Assembly (NCBI RefSeq): GCF_004522235.1
Contig: NZ_SDLT01000014.1
Location: forward strand, 1-64,000
Direction of reading: 5' to 3'
DNA: 64,000 nucleotides
From: Amycolatopsis nivea
GTDB taxonomy: Bacteria > Actinomycetota > Actinomycetes > Mycobacteriales > Pseudonocardiaceae
Both the position numbers and the translations under genes were made by a program. The notes under the pieces are model-generated. The model was not told where the DNA came from, searched no databases, and saw only the letters and a program-made list of their open reading frames with translations. Shown here piece after piece: positions 17,546 through 26,229 of this stretch (position 1 is the first letter of the stretch; every line of letters starts with the position of its first letter).

Positions 17546-18235
17546 ATGCCATCCGGCAGGTTGAGCTACCCGGAACGGCAGCGCGTCGCGGCCGGGTTGG
17601 CGGACGGGCTGAGCTACGCCGAGATCGGGCGCAGGCTGGGCAGGCCGAAGTCGACGGTGATCCGCGAGGTCGCCCGCAACGGCGGGGCGCACGGTTACCA
17701 GGCCGACCGCGCAGAACAGGCCGCCCGGCGACGGGCGCGACGCCGGGCCCCCGCCGCGCCGCCCGTCCCGCCGCCTAGGGCAGCAGCTGATCCGCAGACC
17801 CGCAGCGACTTCGAGACGCGGTTCGCGCAGATGGCCACCCAGACCGGGATGCCGTCGATGATGGCGCGGGTTCTGATCTGCCTTTTCACCGCCGAGTCGG
17901 GCAGCCGCACCGCGACCGAGCTCGCCGCCCGGCTGCGCGTGAGCCCGGCGTCGGTCTCCAAAGCGGTGGGCTGGCTGGAAGAACGGGGCATGCTGCGGCG
18001 CGAGCGGAACGGCCGCCGCGAGCATTACCTGATCGAGAACGACGTGTGGCAGCAAGCCTGGCTGGCCAGCATGGAAGGCATCGCCCAGTGGGCCAGCTTC
18101 ACCCGCCAAGGCGCCGAACTGTTCGGCGGCGACACGGTGGTCGGCACCCGCCTCCGCACGACCAGCCAATGGCTCCAGCACATCCGGCAGGACATGATCG
18201 AGGCCGCCGAACATTGGCGGCAGGCCGCGCTGTGA
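17546..18235 (+). CDS. GbsR/MarR-like regulator with an IS30-type N-terminal HTH
   Basis: A 229-residue protein begins MPSGRLSYPERQR after GGCGGAGA. Residues about 5-45 (GLSYAEIGRRLGRPKSTVIREV) match the short HTH found at the start of IS30-type transposases, but no DDE domain follows. After a basic/proline linker, residues about 85-160 form a MarR-like winged helix with TATELAARLRVSPASVSKAVGWLEERGMLRRER. The protein therefore has two DNA-binding elements. It is divergent from the P450 operon and is the obvious candidate for its control. Its stop is only 49 bp before the next gene. Confidence 0.82.
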   Translation: MPSGRLSYPERQRVAAGLADGLSYAEIGRRLGRPKSTVIREVARNGGAHGYQADRAEQAARRRARRRAPAAPPVPPPRAAADPQTRSDFETRFAQMATQTGMPSMMARVLICLFTAESGSRTATELAARLRVSPASVSKAVGWLEERGMLRRERNGRREHYLIENDVWQQAWLASMEGIAQWASFTRQGAELFGGDTVVGTRLRTTSQWLQHIRQDMIEAAEHWRQAAL

Positions 18236-18247
18236 CGACGGCCGCCC

Positions 18248-18278
18248 TTGACCTCAAGTTAAGTGGAGATACCAGAGT
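18248..18278 (+). promoter_or_regulatory. SoxR/MerR-type promoter driving a probably leaderless gene
   Basis: TTGACC (18248-18253) starts CCTCAAGTTAAGTGGAG, which resembles the SoxR dyad CCTCAAGTTAACTTGAGG with a degenerate right half. The spacer to CAGAGT (18273-18278) is 19 bp, the over-long spacing typical of MerR-family promoters. The ATG of the next gene is at 18285, where transcription would be expected to start, so the message is probably leaderless. Confidence 0.55.
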
Positions 18279-18284
18279 GGCCGC

Positions 18285-19097
18285 ATGACCGTCTGGATTT
18301 GCGGAACGTGCGGGGTCGAACACCCGGACACCGAAAAGCCGCCCGCCGGGACCTGCCGGATCTGCGCGGACGAACGACAATACGTCCGCGCCTCCGGGCA
18401 GTCGTGGACCACAATGGACGAACTGGCGGCCGTCCCGCACGAACTGGTCCACGAAGAGCCGGAGCCGGGGATCCACCGGCTGCACCGCGAACCGGAGTTC
18501 GGCATCGGCCAATGGACCTACCTGGTCCAGACCGAAGCGGGCAACCTGCTGTGGGATCCGCCCAACGCGCTCGACCAGCCGCTGCTCGACAAGATCGCCG
18601 AACTCGGCGGTGCCGCGGCGATCGTGGCGAGCCATCCGCACATGTACGGCTCGCAGGTGAGCCTCAGCCACGCTCTCGGGAACGTCCCGGTGCTGGTGCA
18701 TTCCGCGGATCGGCAGTGGGTGCAGCGGGAAGACCCGGTGATCCGCGAATGGCAGGGCACCGAACAGATCCTGCCCGGCGTCACCCTGGTCGAAGCGGGC
18801 GGGCATTTCCCGGGCGCCGCCGTCGCGCACATCGCGAACGGCGCACTGCTGGTCGGCGACACCATCGTGCCGGTCGCCGCGCCGGGCTGGGTGACGTTCA
18901 TGCGCAGCTATCCCAACCAGATCCCGCTTTCCGCCGGGCTTGTCCGACGTCTCGTGGACCGGCTGGAGCCGTACGCGTTCGACCGGCTGTACGCGCTCAC
19001 CGGGGCCAGCGTGCCGACTGACGCGAAGGCCGCGGTGCGTCGTTCAGCGGAGCGCTACATCGGCTGGGTCGACGGCACGAACGACCATCTCGGCTGA
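18285..19097 (+). CDS. MBL-fold protein with N-terminal zinc ribbon
   Basis: A 270-residue protein opens with a rubredoxin-like knuckle, CGTCG then CRIC, within the first 33 residues. The remainder resembles a metallo-beta-lactamase fold: SHPHMYG at the first metal-motif position, GGHFPG, and LLVGDTI. The first motif is degenerate relative to HxHxDH, so metal content and activity are uncertain. No RBS lies in the few bases before the ATG, consistent with leaderless expression from the SoxR-type promoter. Redox-linked expression would fit the cysteine ribbon. Confidence 0.8.
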   Translation: MTVWICGTCGVEHPDTEKPPAGTCRICADERQYVRASGQSWTTMDELAAVPHELVHEEPEPGIHRLHREPEFGIGQWTYLVQTEAGNLLWDPPNALDQPLLDKIAELGGAAAIVASHPHMYGSQVSLSHALGNVPVLVHSADRQWVQREDPVIREWQGTEQILPGVTLVEAGGHFPGAAVAHIANGALLVGDTIVPVAAPGWVTFMRSYPNQIPLSAGLVRRLVDRLEPYAFDRLYALTGASVPTDAKAAVRRSAERYIGWVDGTNDHLG

Positions 19098-19103
19098 CTC
19101 GCG

Positions 19104-19487
19104 TCACGACGCCCCTTCTGCCGGCCGGGGAAACTTTCCCCGGTAAGCAGGAGGTTCGATCGCGAAGCAGGCGACTATCGCCGCCGATTCGCTGTTCAGG
19201 AACAGCTGGAACACCAGCCCGTTCCGGGGCCGGTCATCGATCGTCCCGAGCGTCAGCCGCCGCTCGCCCCACGAGTTCAGTGCGTGCACCGCGGCCTCGA
19301 ACCCCACCGAATACTGCCCCGCCTTCGCCGCGACGCGACGCCGGCGGCGAAAGATGGATTGCAACGAGAAGGTCTCGGCACCGCCGTACTCGTCCCACGC
19401 CGCACCGCGATCGAGCGCGTCGGCAGCGCGGCCCCAGGCGTCCGCACTTCCCGACCGCAGCAAGCCCAGCAGCGTTTCGCGTTCCAC
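19104..19487 (-). CDS. Hypothetical protein
   Basis: A 127-residue soluble protein begins at a GTG 9 bp after GGAAG (VERETLLGLLRSGSAD). It has a helical N-terminal half and a more beta-rich C-terminal half (LVFQLFLNSESAAIVACF). It has no signal peptide or known motif, and I recognise no family. It converges with the MBL-fold gene. Codon use is normal for the region, so it is probably real. A longer start 33 bp upstream is possible. Confidence 0.55.
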   Translation of the reverse strand: MERETLLGLLRSGSADAWGRAADALDRGAAWDEYGGAETFSLQSIFRRRRRVAAKAGQYSVGFEAAVHALNSWGERRLTLGTIDDRPRNGLVFQLFLNSESAAIVACFAIEPPAYRGKFPRPAEGAS

Positions 19488-19529
19488 GACGCTATTCTTC
19501 CACCCGGTTCCCGTCTGCACGCCTTGTTT

Positions 19530-21062
19530 TCATGACCCGAGCATGAGTGGCGACGCCAAGAGCCGCGTCTGCAGTTCGATCGTGAAGCGCTGCACGGGAT
19601 CATCGAGGTCGACCGCGCACAGTTCTTCGATGCGTTGAAGCCGGTACCGAAAGGTGTTGCGGTGTATGCGAAGTGCCGCCGCCGCGCGGGTGGCGTCGCC
19701 GCCTGCGTCGAACCAGCAGCGGAGGGTGTTCAGGTATTCGGCACCGCGCGGGGAGGGGTCTCGGCGGAGCACGTCGAGGGAGCCGTCGAGCAGGGCCGGG
19801 TGTTCGGCGGCTAGTTCCGCGAGTTCGGAGATCAGGACGTGCGGCAGCAGGTCCGTCAGGTGGGCGGTCGCTGGTGCCGTCAGGACCCGCGACGCGTGCC
19901 GGAGCGGGCCTAGTTCCGCTCGGATTTCGGACGCGGTGGCGCAGGGGCGGCCGAGACACGCCACCAGCGGCGCGGTGGTCGACGCGCGCCGGCGCAGGCG
20001 TTCGGTGAAATCGGCGGGTCCTGGATCGGGCATCGACGGGAGCAGGACGAACAGGAGGGAACCCAGCGTTGCCGTCGCCGTGCGAGGGTTCAGCATTCGG
20101 GCGCAGCGGGCCAGGGCTCCCTCGCGATCGGGCGCGACATCGCCCAGGGCGGCGAGGCGCCATCGCTGCGAAGTGCCGAGTCGTTCGGTCAGTGCTTCCA
20201 GTGATCCCGAACCGGTGAGGAGTCCGCGCAGAAGCTCCGCGCGGATCGCGTCTTCGTCGTCTCGCCCGGCGGGTTCGTCGATGAACCAGGCAGCGGCGGC
20301 CGTCGACACCTCGCGCAACACTCGTGCCACGGACGTCTCCCGGCGCGGCGCGCAAAGGACGTAGCCGCCGATGGTGGTGTCGGAGCGGATCGGGGCAGCC
20401 CAGCGCACGTCCCCGTCCGGGAGGTCAACGCGGGCGACGCTTCGGACCTGGGCGAGGCGCTTCCGCAACTCCGACGGGACTCGCCGGGCTAGCACCATTT
20501 CGCTGGTCAGGGCGTCCATTGCTTCGCCGCAACCGAAGGCGAGAACGCGGAAAGACGCGTCGGCGACCACCACGGCACCGTCGAGGGCTAGGGCCGCGCT
20601 TTCGGCGAGATCGTAGAGACCGGCGGGGGTCGCTGTCACGCCGCCGAATCGGGCACCGGACAGCAGGGAGTGCACGACTGTGCCGATCTCGGCCCATTCG
20701 ACCTGTCTGGCAACCACGAGCACTGGCACCGCAGCAGTGGCGAGGTCGAGTTCCGGCGGCAGAGCACCCTCGCGTACGACTAGCGCTGCGGCTCCCGCGC
20801 GGCCAGCAGCGGTCAAGGCCTGCGCTAGTTCGTCGGCGGTCGGGCGGGGCTTCGTCATCAACACCAGCTGGTGCCGACCCGGCGGCCGGGCGGGATCCCA
20901 CGAGGTCGCCCCGGCCAGCGGACGGTTCAGGCCCGAAGCGGGGGCCGCCACGCTGAACCAGCCGCGTCGCGCGCTGACCAGGAGCGGAAGCCGGATCGTC
21001 CCGTCCGGCGGAGGGAGATCGGCGGCGATCGGTTCTCCTGGCCGGGTGTCGACTGCCGTCAT
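19530..21062 (-). CDS. PucR-family transcriptional regulator
   Basis: A 510-residue protein starts at ATG after AAGGAG. Residues about 1-140 resemble a PucR N-terminal ligand domain, the middle is a GGDEF-like/GAF-like region, and the C-terminus has the PucR helix-turn-helix: GGDATRAAAALRIHRNTFRYRL then RIEELCAVDL. PucR regulators usually control purine, amine or other nitrogen-compound catabolism in response to a ligand. It is the first of three PucR genes in the window. Fgd lies upstream on the same strand, 104 bp away, so they may or may not be co-transcribed. Confidence 0.88.
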   Translation of the reverse strand: MTAVDTRPGEPIAADLPPPDGTIRLPLLVSARRGWFSVAAPASGLNRPLAGATSWDPARPPGRHQLVLMTKPRPTADELAQALTAAGRAGAAALVVREGALPPELDLATAAVPVLVVARQVEWAEIGTVVHSLLSGARFGGVTATPAGLYDLAESAALALDGAVVVADASFRVLAFGCGEAMDALTSEMVLARRVPSELRKRLAQVRSVARVDLPDGDVRWAAPIRSDTTIGGYVLCAPRRETSVARVLREVSTAAAAWFIDEPAGRDDEDAIRAELLRGLLTGSGSLEALTERLGTSQRWRLAALGDVAPDREGALARCARMLNPRTATATLGSLLFVLLPSMPDPGPADFTERLRRRASTTAPLVACLGRPCATASEIRAELGPLRHASRVLTAPATAHLTDLLPHVLISELAELAAEHPALLDGSLDVLRRDPSPRGAEYLNTLRCWFDAGGDATRAAAALRIHRNTFRYRLQRIEELCAVDLDDPVQRFTIELQTRLLASPLMLGS

Positions 21063-21166
21063 CGGGCCGCTCCTTCCGTCCACGCCACGCTGCGTCGGGG
21101 GAAGGCTAAACAGCGCCCGGAGCGCCGTCAGTGGGCTCAGCGCACTGCGAAGACCGCTCGGCAGGG

Positions 21167-22189
21167 CTATCCGCCCAGCCGCCGCAACCGGGGCAGCAGA
21201 TTCCGCCGGGCGAGGTCGAGGAAGCGGGCTTGGTCGTCGCCGGGCGCGTGCAGGACCAGGTCGGTGAAGCCCGCGTCCACGTACGGGCGGATCCGTTCGA
21301 CCACCTCGTCGGGATCGGCGGAAACGATCCACCGGGACGCGATCTGGGACATCGGGAGTTCGTCGGCGACGCGCTCCATGGCGACGGGGTCGGAGATGCC
21401 GTGCTTCTGTTCGGCGGTCAGGGACAGCGGAGCCCAGAACCGGGTGTTCGCGACGGCGGCCTCGGCGTCGGTGTCGTAGGACAGTTTGATCTCGATCGAG
21501 CGCGCGACGTCCGCGGGCTTGCGGCCGGACTGTTCAGCCCCGGCGTCCACAGCGGGCTGGAGCTTCTCCGTGTAGAGCTCCATGCCCTTGCCGCTGGTGC
21601 AGATGAAGCCGTCCGCCGTCCTACCGGCGTACTTCGCGACCACGGGGCCGCCTGCCGCGACGTAAATCGGCACCGGATGGGCCGGTCGGTCGTAGACGGT
21701 CGCGTTCTCGGTTTGGTAGTACTCGCCGTCGAAACTCACCCGTTCCTCTGTCCACAAGCGACGGATGAGGTCGATCGCCTCGCGCAGGCGGGCGAAGCGT
21801 TCCTTGAAGCCGGGCCACTCCAGGCGGGCGACCGCGACCTCGTTGAGCGCTTCGCCGGTGCCGAGACCGAGCAGGACGCGTCCGGGGTACAGCGCGCCGA
21901 GCGTGCCGAAGGCCTGCGCGACCACGGCCGGGTGGTAGCGGAAGGTCGCGGTGAGCACGCTGGTGCCGAGTCGGACCCGTTCGGTCCGCTCCCCCGCCGC
22001 GGCGAGCCAGGCCATCGAGAACGGCGCGTGCCCGTGCCGGTGCCGCCAGGGCTGGTAATGATCGCTCACCAGCACTGAGTCGAAGCCCCGCTCTTCGGCG
22101 AGGACGGCCAGGTCAACCAGGTGGCGCCGCCCGAACTGCTCGGCGGATGCCTTGTAGCCAATGGTGATTCCCGCGGTGCGTGTGTCCAT
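21167..22189 (-). CDS. fgd: F420-dependent glucose-6-phosphate dehydrogenase
   Basis: A 340-residue luciferase-fold protein is strikingly similar to mycobacterial Fgd1: [60 protein letters not shown] and [16 protein letters not shown]. Residues corresponding to the catalytic His40, Trp44, Glu13 and Glu109 appear as His44, Trp48, Glu17 and Glu113. It oxidises glucose 6-phosphate to 6-phosphogluconolactone and reduces cofactor F420 in the cytosol. The start is either this ATG or a GTG 9 bp upstream. It shows that the host uses F420, which may serve flavin/F420 oxidoreductases such as the LLM protein at 29575-30582. Confidence 0.92.
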   Translation of the reverse strand: MDTRTAGITIGYKASAEQFGRRHLVDLAVLAEERGFDSVLVSDHYQPWRHRHGHAPFSMAWLAAAGERTERVRLGTSVLTATFRYHPAVVAQAFGTLGALYPGRVLLGLGTGEALNEVAVARLEWPGFKERFARLREAIDLIRRLWTEERVSFDGEYYQTENATVYDRPAHPVPIYVAAGGPVVAKYAGRTADGFICTSGKGMELYTEKLQPAVDAGAEQSGRKPADVARSIEIKLSYDTDAEAAVANTRFWAPLSLTAEQKHGISDPVAMERVADELPMSQIASRWIVSADPDEVVERIRPYVDAGFTDLVLHAPGDDQARFLDLARRNLLPRLRRLGG

Positions 22190-22269
22190 TCCGGACACTC
22201 AACCCGGCTGGCGGCGCGGGGTCATCGTGCACGGCGGACGAACTCCAGCCCGCGGTCTTGTGCTCGACG

Positions 22270-23853
22270 TCAGCCGGGCTCGTCCCAATCCACCCCGGCC
22301 GCCCGCGTCGCCAGATGCACCGCCAACCGGTCGTCCGGATCGCCCAGATCCACCGGCAGCAACTCGGCGATCCGCTCCATCCGCTGCATCACCGTATTCC
22401 GATGCACCCCCAGCGCCTCCCCCGCGGCCTTCGCCGAAGACTGGAAATCCAGGTAACACCGCAAAGTCCGAACCAGACCACCGGACGGATCCGCCTCCTC
22501 CAGCGGGGCGAGCAGGTCGGCCGCCGCGCCGCGCAAAGGAGCGGAGCCGTACCAACCCGCGATCAGCTTTCGGGCGTTGCCCGCGTCGATGTGCTCGACG
22601 ACCGCCCGGCGGTGTGCGGTGTGGGCGAGCAACGCCGCGCGGCGGGCCTGTTCGGCGGAGCGGCCGATGCCCGCCGCACCAGTGTGGGCCCGGCCTACTC
22701 CGGCGCACAGCCGCAGTCCGGGATGCTCCGCTTCGACGGCCGCGAGTGTCCTGGCAAGCCGGTCCAGCAACGGGCCGGGATCCTGGGCTTGCGCGTCGGA
22801 AGTCAGCCAGAACAGCCATCCTTCGCCGCGTTCGACAAGCCTCGCGGCGACGCCGTGTTCGCCCAGTTGTGCTTCCAATTCCGTACCCAGCGCGGACATC
22901 CGGAGCGCGGGCGGGGCGGCTGCCGCCTGCACCTGGACCGCGGTGTGCCGTCCGGCGAGCCGCCAGCCGAGTGCGGTGGCCCGTTCGACGGTGTGGCGTC
23001 CCGGTTCGCCGGGCTGTTCGAGGATTTCGCTGAGCAGGAGCGAACGGCGCCGGTGTTCGCGTTCGTCGCGGACCGCCTCTCCGGCGACGTGCACGGCGAA
23101 CGACAGCGCGGCGATCGCGATCGCGCGCCGGACCGGTTCGAGCAGCACACCGGCCGCGAACCGGGGCCGCCGCACCGCGATCCAGTAGACCGCGGGTCCG
23201 GTCGTGACGACCTGGACCGGGTGCAGCATTAGTTCGCCGTCCGCCCCGACAGTCAGGGCGACCGGCCGCGAATCGGCCAGCAAGGCAGGGTCGGCACACC
23301 TGCCGAGCAACGCGTGCACCTCCGGGTCACCGGCCACGAAACGGGCCTCCGCGTCGACGAGCGCTACTGGTTCGCCGAGCGTCGCCGAGAGCTGCGAAGT
23401 GAGCGCGTTCGCGTCGGCGGGCGGACGCTGGAAGCGGCGGGACGCGTCGCCGAGCACCCGCAGGCCCGCGATCTCCGGGGCGCTGACGTAGGGGTCGAAC
23501 GCCGTGATCACCCCGGTCGGAGTGCTGTCCTCGACGCCGATGAGCGGCAGCGCCAGCCGGTCGGCGAGCCTGCGGGTGGCGAAGGGCACCGGCCGGTGCG
23601 GGCGGGCCGCGATGATCCCGGACAGGCCCGCGCTGCCCGCCAGCCGGATCGCGAGGTCCGCCGCGAGATCGTCGAGGACCAGCTGCTCACGGCCGAAAAC
23701 CACGACACTGCGCGGGGCGAGTTCGGAAATCTCGTGCACCGCGGATCCCGCGACGACCGCCCCGACGGGCCGCTTCAGCCCGGTCTCGCCCGCGAGCACC
23801 TCGTAGTGCTCGATCAGGTCGAGGTCCAGCAGCTGGGCGAGGGTGACCGTCAT
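22270..23853 (-). CDS. PucR-family regulator of the cyclic-amide operon
   Basis: A 527-residue protein begins MTVTLAQLLDLDLIEHYEVLAG, the canonical start of the PucR N-terminal domain, which runs to about residue 120. The C-terminus carries the PucR HTH: KAAGEALGVHRNTVMQRMERIAELL. Its ATG overlaps the stop of the HyuA-like gene (ATGA), so it is the last gene of an eight-gene operon and probably its regulator. PucR-family proteins typically sense ureide, purine or amine intermediates, in keeping with a hydantoin-like substrate. Confidence 0.92.
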   Translation of the reverse strand: MTVTLAQLLDLDLIEHYEVLAGETGLKRPVGAVVAGSAVHEISELAPRSVVVFGREQLVLDDLAADLAIRLAGSAGLSGIIAARPHRPVPFATRRLADRLALPLIGVEDSTPTGVITAFDPYVSAPEIAGLRVLGDASRRFQRPPADANALTSQLSATLGEPVALVDAEARFVAGDPEVHALLGRCADPALLADSRPVALTVGADGELMLHPVQVVTTGPAVYWIAVRRPRFAAGVLLEPVRRAIAIAALSFAVHVAGEAVRDEREHRRRSLLLSEILEQPGEPGRHTVERATALGWRLAGRHTAVQVQAAAAPPALRMSALGTELEAQLGEHGVAARLVERGEGWLFWLTSDAQAQDPGPLLDRLARTLAAVEAEHPGLRLCAGVGRAHTGAAGIGRSAEQARRAALLAHTAHRRAVVEHIDAGNARKLIAGWYGSAPLRGAAADLLAPLEEADPSGGLVRTLRCYLDFQSSAKAAGEALGVHRNTVMQRMERIAELLPVDLGDPDDRLAVHLATRAAGVDWDEPG

Positions 23854-25139
23854 GGCGCCGCCGGTTCCAGGATCGGCCCCACCGCGGTCGCCTGGAGGCG
23901 CGCGGCCGGCACCGGAACGTAGGTCATCAGCGCCTCCTTCACCGGGGTTTCCCGCAAGGTGCGGGGGTCGGCGCCGGCCCGGACCGCGGCGTCCCGGGCC
24001 AGTTGCCGGGCGCGGGCCGCCGAATCTTCCCGTCCACCGGTGCCCTGCCAGAAGATCCGGTCGACCGAGCCCGCCGCTTCCGCGGTCGCCGCTCCCACAG
24101 CGGCTGCGAGATCGCCGTCCGGCGGCCGAATCGCGTCGGGCAGGGGCCGGTCTCCGACAAGCACGACCGGGAGATCGTCGTAGCCGTACCGCGCACGAGC
24201 GACCGCTGCGGCGACGGACATCGAGCGGTCCACGACGGTCAACCGCGGGAGGCGCGAGCCGATCCGGACGCCGCCGAATTCCCGGTGCGCGCCCGATTCG
24301 GGCAGCAACCCACCCCGCGTCGTCCCGACCACAGCCTGGTTGCCGTTCGCTTCTACCACCACCGCCGCGGATACTCCGGCCAGCCGCGCGGCACCGTGCA
24401 GCAACGCCGCCTGGGCTGCTCCGAGGCAAGCCGTGGCGTGGCGCTGCGCGGCGAGTTCGGGCAGCACGGTTCCGTCCCCGCGAACCAGATACAGCTCCGC
24501 ATCGGGATTGTGCTTCCGAACCGTGGCGCCCAGTTCGCCGATCCGGGCGCGGGCGGACTCGGCCAGAGCGGCGTCGAGCACGGCCGTGTTCTCCCGCTCC
24601 AGCAGCCCGATCGCCTCGGTCTCGCTGCCTTTGAGCACCGGGACCTCCGGCCCGAGCACGTCGGCGAGGACGGCCGCGGCCTGCTGTTCGTGGTCGGGAT
24701 TCTCCAATCCGTGGACTCCGGCGACCGCGACCGCGCAGACGGTTCCGGCGCACCGGCGGGCGAATTCGGCCACCGCGGCGAGGTCCAGCGGCGCGGACGC
24801 CGTGCCGTCGTATTCGTGCCCGCCCCGCACCATCGCGACGGGTCCCGCGAGCGCACTGGACAGCTCGACCGGCCAGCCCACGAGCGGCGGAAGCGCCGTC
24901 GCACCGCCGATGCGCAGCACCCCGACCGGCGATCCCGCCTCGGCAGGCACGGGCTCCGGCAGGATCGCCACGACCCGATCGACCGCTTCGGCATCGACCT
25001 CCGCGAGCAGCGCGCCGAGCAGTCTCGACGGCGAATCGGTGCCGGGTGCTCCCCGGTGGGACGCCACGATTCGGTTCGCCGTGTCCAGTGCCACGGCTCG
25101 GGCGGCGACGGCGTCGAGGCCCACTCGCAACCGGCTCAT
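23850..25139 (-). CDS. HyuA-like hydantoinase/oxoprolinase family protein, short and atypical
   Basis: A 429-residue protein of the hydantoinase A/oxoprolinase group. The region with LKGSETEAIGLLERENTAVLDAAL and VVEANGNQAVVGTTRGG, then EFGGVRIGSRLPRLTVVD, matches the Hydantoinase_A core. Canonical HyuA proteins are longer (about 650-700) and begin with an ATP-binding DxGGTxxD. Here the start is RVGLDAVAARAVALD, so the GGT phosphate loop is missing, and no HyuB subunit is nearby. ATP-dependent ring opening is therefore uncertain. It overlaps DUF917 upstream and PucR downstream by 4 bp each. Probable role: hydrolysis of a cyclic imide or hydantoin made by the DUF917 protein. Confidence 0.75.
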   Translation of the reverse strand: MSRLRVGLDAVAARAVALDTANRIVASHRGAPGTDSPSRLLGALLAEVDAEAVDRVVAILPEPVPAEAGSPVGVLRIGGATALPPLVGWPVELSSALAGPVAMVRGGHEYDGTASAPLDLAAVAEFARRCAGTVCAVAVAGVHGLENPDHEQQAAAVLADVLGPEVPVLKGSETEAIGLLERENTAVLDAALAESARARIGELGATVRKHNPDAELYLVRGDGTVLPELAAQRHATACLGAAQAALLHGAARLAGVSAAVVVEANGNQAVVGTTRGGLLPESGAHREFGGVRIGSRLPRLTVVDRSMSVAAAVARARYGYDDLPVVLVGDRPLPDAIRPPDGDLAAAVGAATAEAAGSVDRIFWQGTGGREDSAARARQLARDAAVRAGADPRTLRETPVKEALMTYVPVPAARLQATAVGPILEPAAP

Positions 25140-26200
25140 CGGACACCGGCCAAGAGCGGCGAACCGTCGAACCGCACCGGATCGACGGCATAACCGAACG
25201 CGCGCGGCCCAGCCGCCGCGTGTCCTTCGGGCGTGTGCCACCGCTCGTCGACCGGGCTGGCGATCACGTGCACTTCCTGCCCGGCGGCGAGGTCGACGGT
25301 CTGTGTCAATGCGCCCGTGTCCGCGTCCGCGACGCCGATCAGGTCCGGGACCGTGGCCAGCACCGTGCCTTCCCGGCTGACGATCAGGTTCTCGTTCTGG
25401 AAGTCGATCCGCACGAAACCGTCTGGGGTGTCGAGGGAAACCACGCCGCGCGGCCAGCCGTCCGAGGAATGCTGCAGGACCTCCGCGACGGTTCCGGTGC
25501 ACACCAGGCGTCCGCCGCAGGCACGCAGGTACGGGTCGTGGCCGTCTTCGGCGAGCGCTGCCCCGATCCGGGCGCATTCGCTGATCGACCCGGCCGTGCC
25601 GAGCCGCGCACAGTCCCCGGCGGTCACCCGATACGCGCTGATCAGCGCCACGAGACCCAGCGGCGGCAGCACGGCCCGCACCAGCTCGCCGAGCACGGCG
25701 TCGGTGCCTTGGCTGAACTCGGCGACGATGCCGGAGCCTCCGACGACGGTGATCGGCGAGGCGGAAAATCCGGCCAGCCGCAGCAGCGTCAGGTCGATCG
25801 AGGGCAGCGTGCGGCGCATCAGGTCGAGGTCGAGGCACGGCAGCCCGAGTTCGGCCGCGACCGCGAGCGGAACGGCCACGTTCACGCTGCCGAGCTGGAT
25901 CGGCAGGACCGCCGCGCACTCGCGCCCGGCCCGGGCCTCCACCGCCTTCCGGAGGGTCTCGGCCTCGACGGTGCTGTGCGCCTTCTCGACGAGCGTGTGC
26001 GGGGTCCCGCCGGACACCACGGGGAGGACGAGCGCGTCCGGGTCCAGTTCGCCCGCCGTGACGAGCGGGATCGGCCCGTGCCGCCGGACGGCCGCGAGCA
26101 GGAGCTGCTGCGCCAGGTACGGGTCGCCGCCGCCTCCGCTCCCGAAGTGCCCCGCGCCGCGCACCACGTCGTCGATCGCGGACTCGGCGACGTGCTCCAT
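25136..26200 (-). CDS. DUF917 / S-methyl-thiohydantoin desulfurase family protein
   Basis: A 354-residue protein starts at ATG 7 bp after AAGG. The N-terminus VVRGAGHFGSGGGGDPYLAQ is the glycine-rich hallmark of DUF917; PIQLGSVNVAVPLAVAAELGLPCLDLDLMRR and the C-terminal beta domain (IDFQNENLIVSREG, VPDLIGVADADTG) complete the family. DUF917 enzymes include desulfurases of thiohydantoins, one of which acts in ergothioneine breakdown. The gene is coupled to the HyuA-like gene by ATGA, a common pairing. I infer that it converts a thiohydantoin or similar five-membered ring to the oxo form. The exact substrate is not determinable here. Confidence 0.85.
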   Translation of the reverse strand: MEHVAESAIDDVVRGAGHFGSGGGGDPYLAQQLLLAAVRRHGPIPLVTAGELDPDALVLPVVSGGTPHTLVEKAHSTVEAETLRKAVEARAGRECAAVLPIQLGSVNVAVPLAVAAELGLPCLDLDLMRRTLPSIDLTLLRLAGFSASPITVVGGSGIVAEFSQGTDAVLGELVRAVLPPLGLVALISAYRVTAGDCARLGTAGSISECARIGAALAEDGHDPYLRACGGRLVCTGTVAEVLQHSSDGWPRGVVSLDTPDGFVRIDFQNENLIVSREGTVLATVPDLIGVADADTGALTQTVDLAAGQEVHVIASPVDERWHTPEGHAAAGPRAFGYAVDPVRFDGSPLLAGVR

Positions 26201-26229
26201 GCGCAAACCTTAACCGGCGTCGTAGCTGC

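Noticed and set aside
17546-17700. IS30-like HTH considered as a transposase remnant.
   Set aside because: The same frame continues into a MarR-like domain, with no DDE domain or terminal inverted repeats.
23854-25191. Minus-strand frame extending the second PucR protein upstream.
   Set aside because: The PucR N-terminus MTVTLAQLLDL fixes the start at 23853, and the HyuA-like frame covers the upstream DNA.
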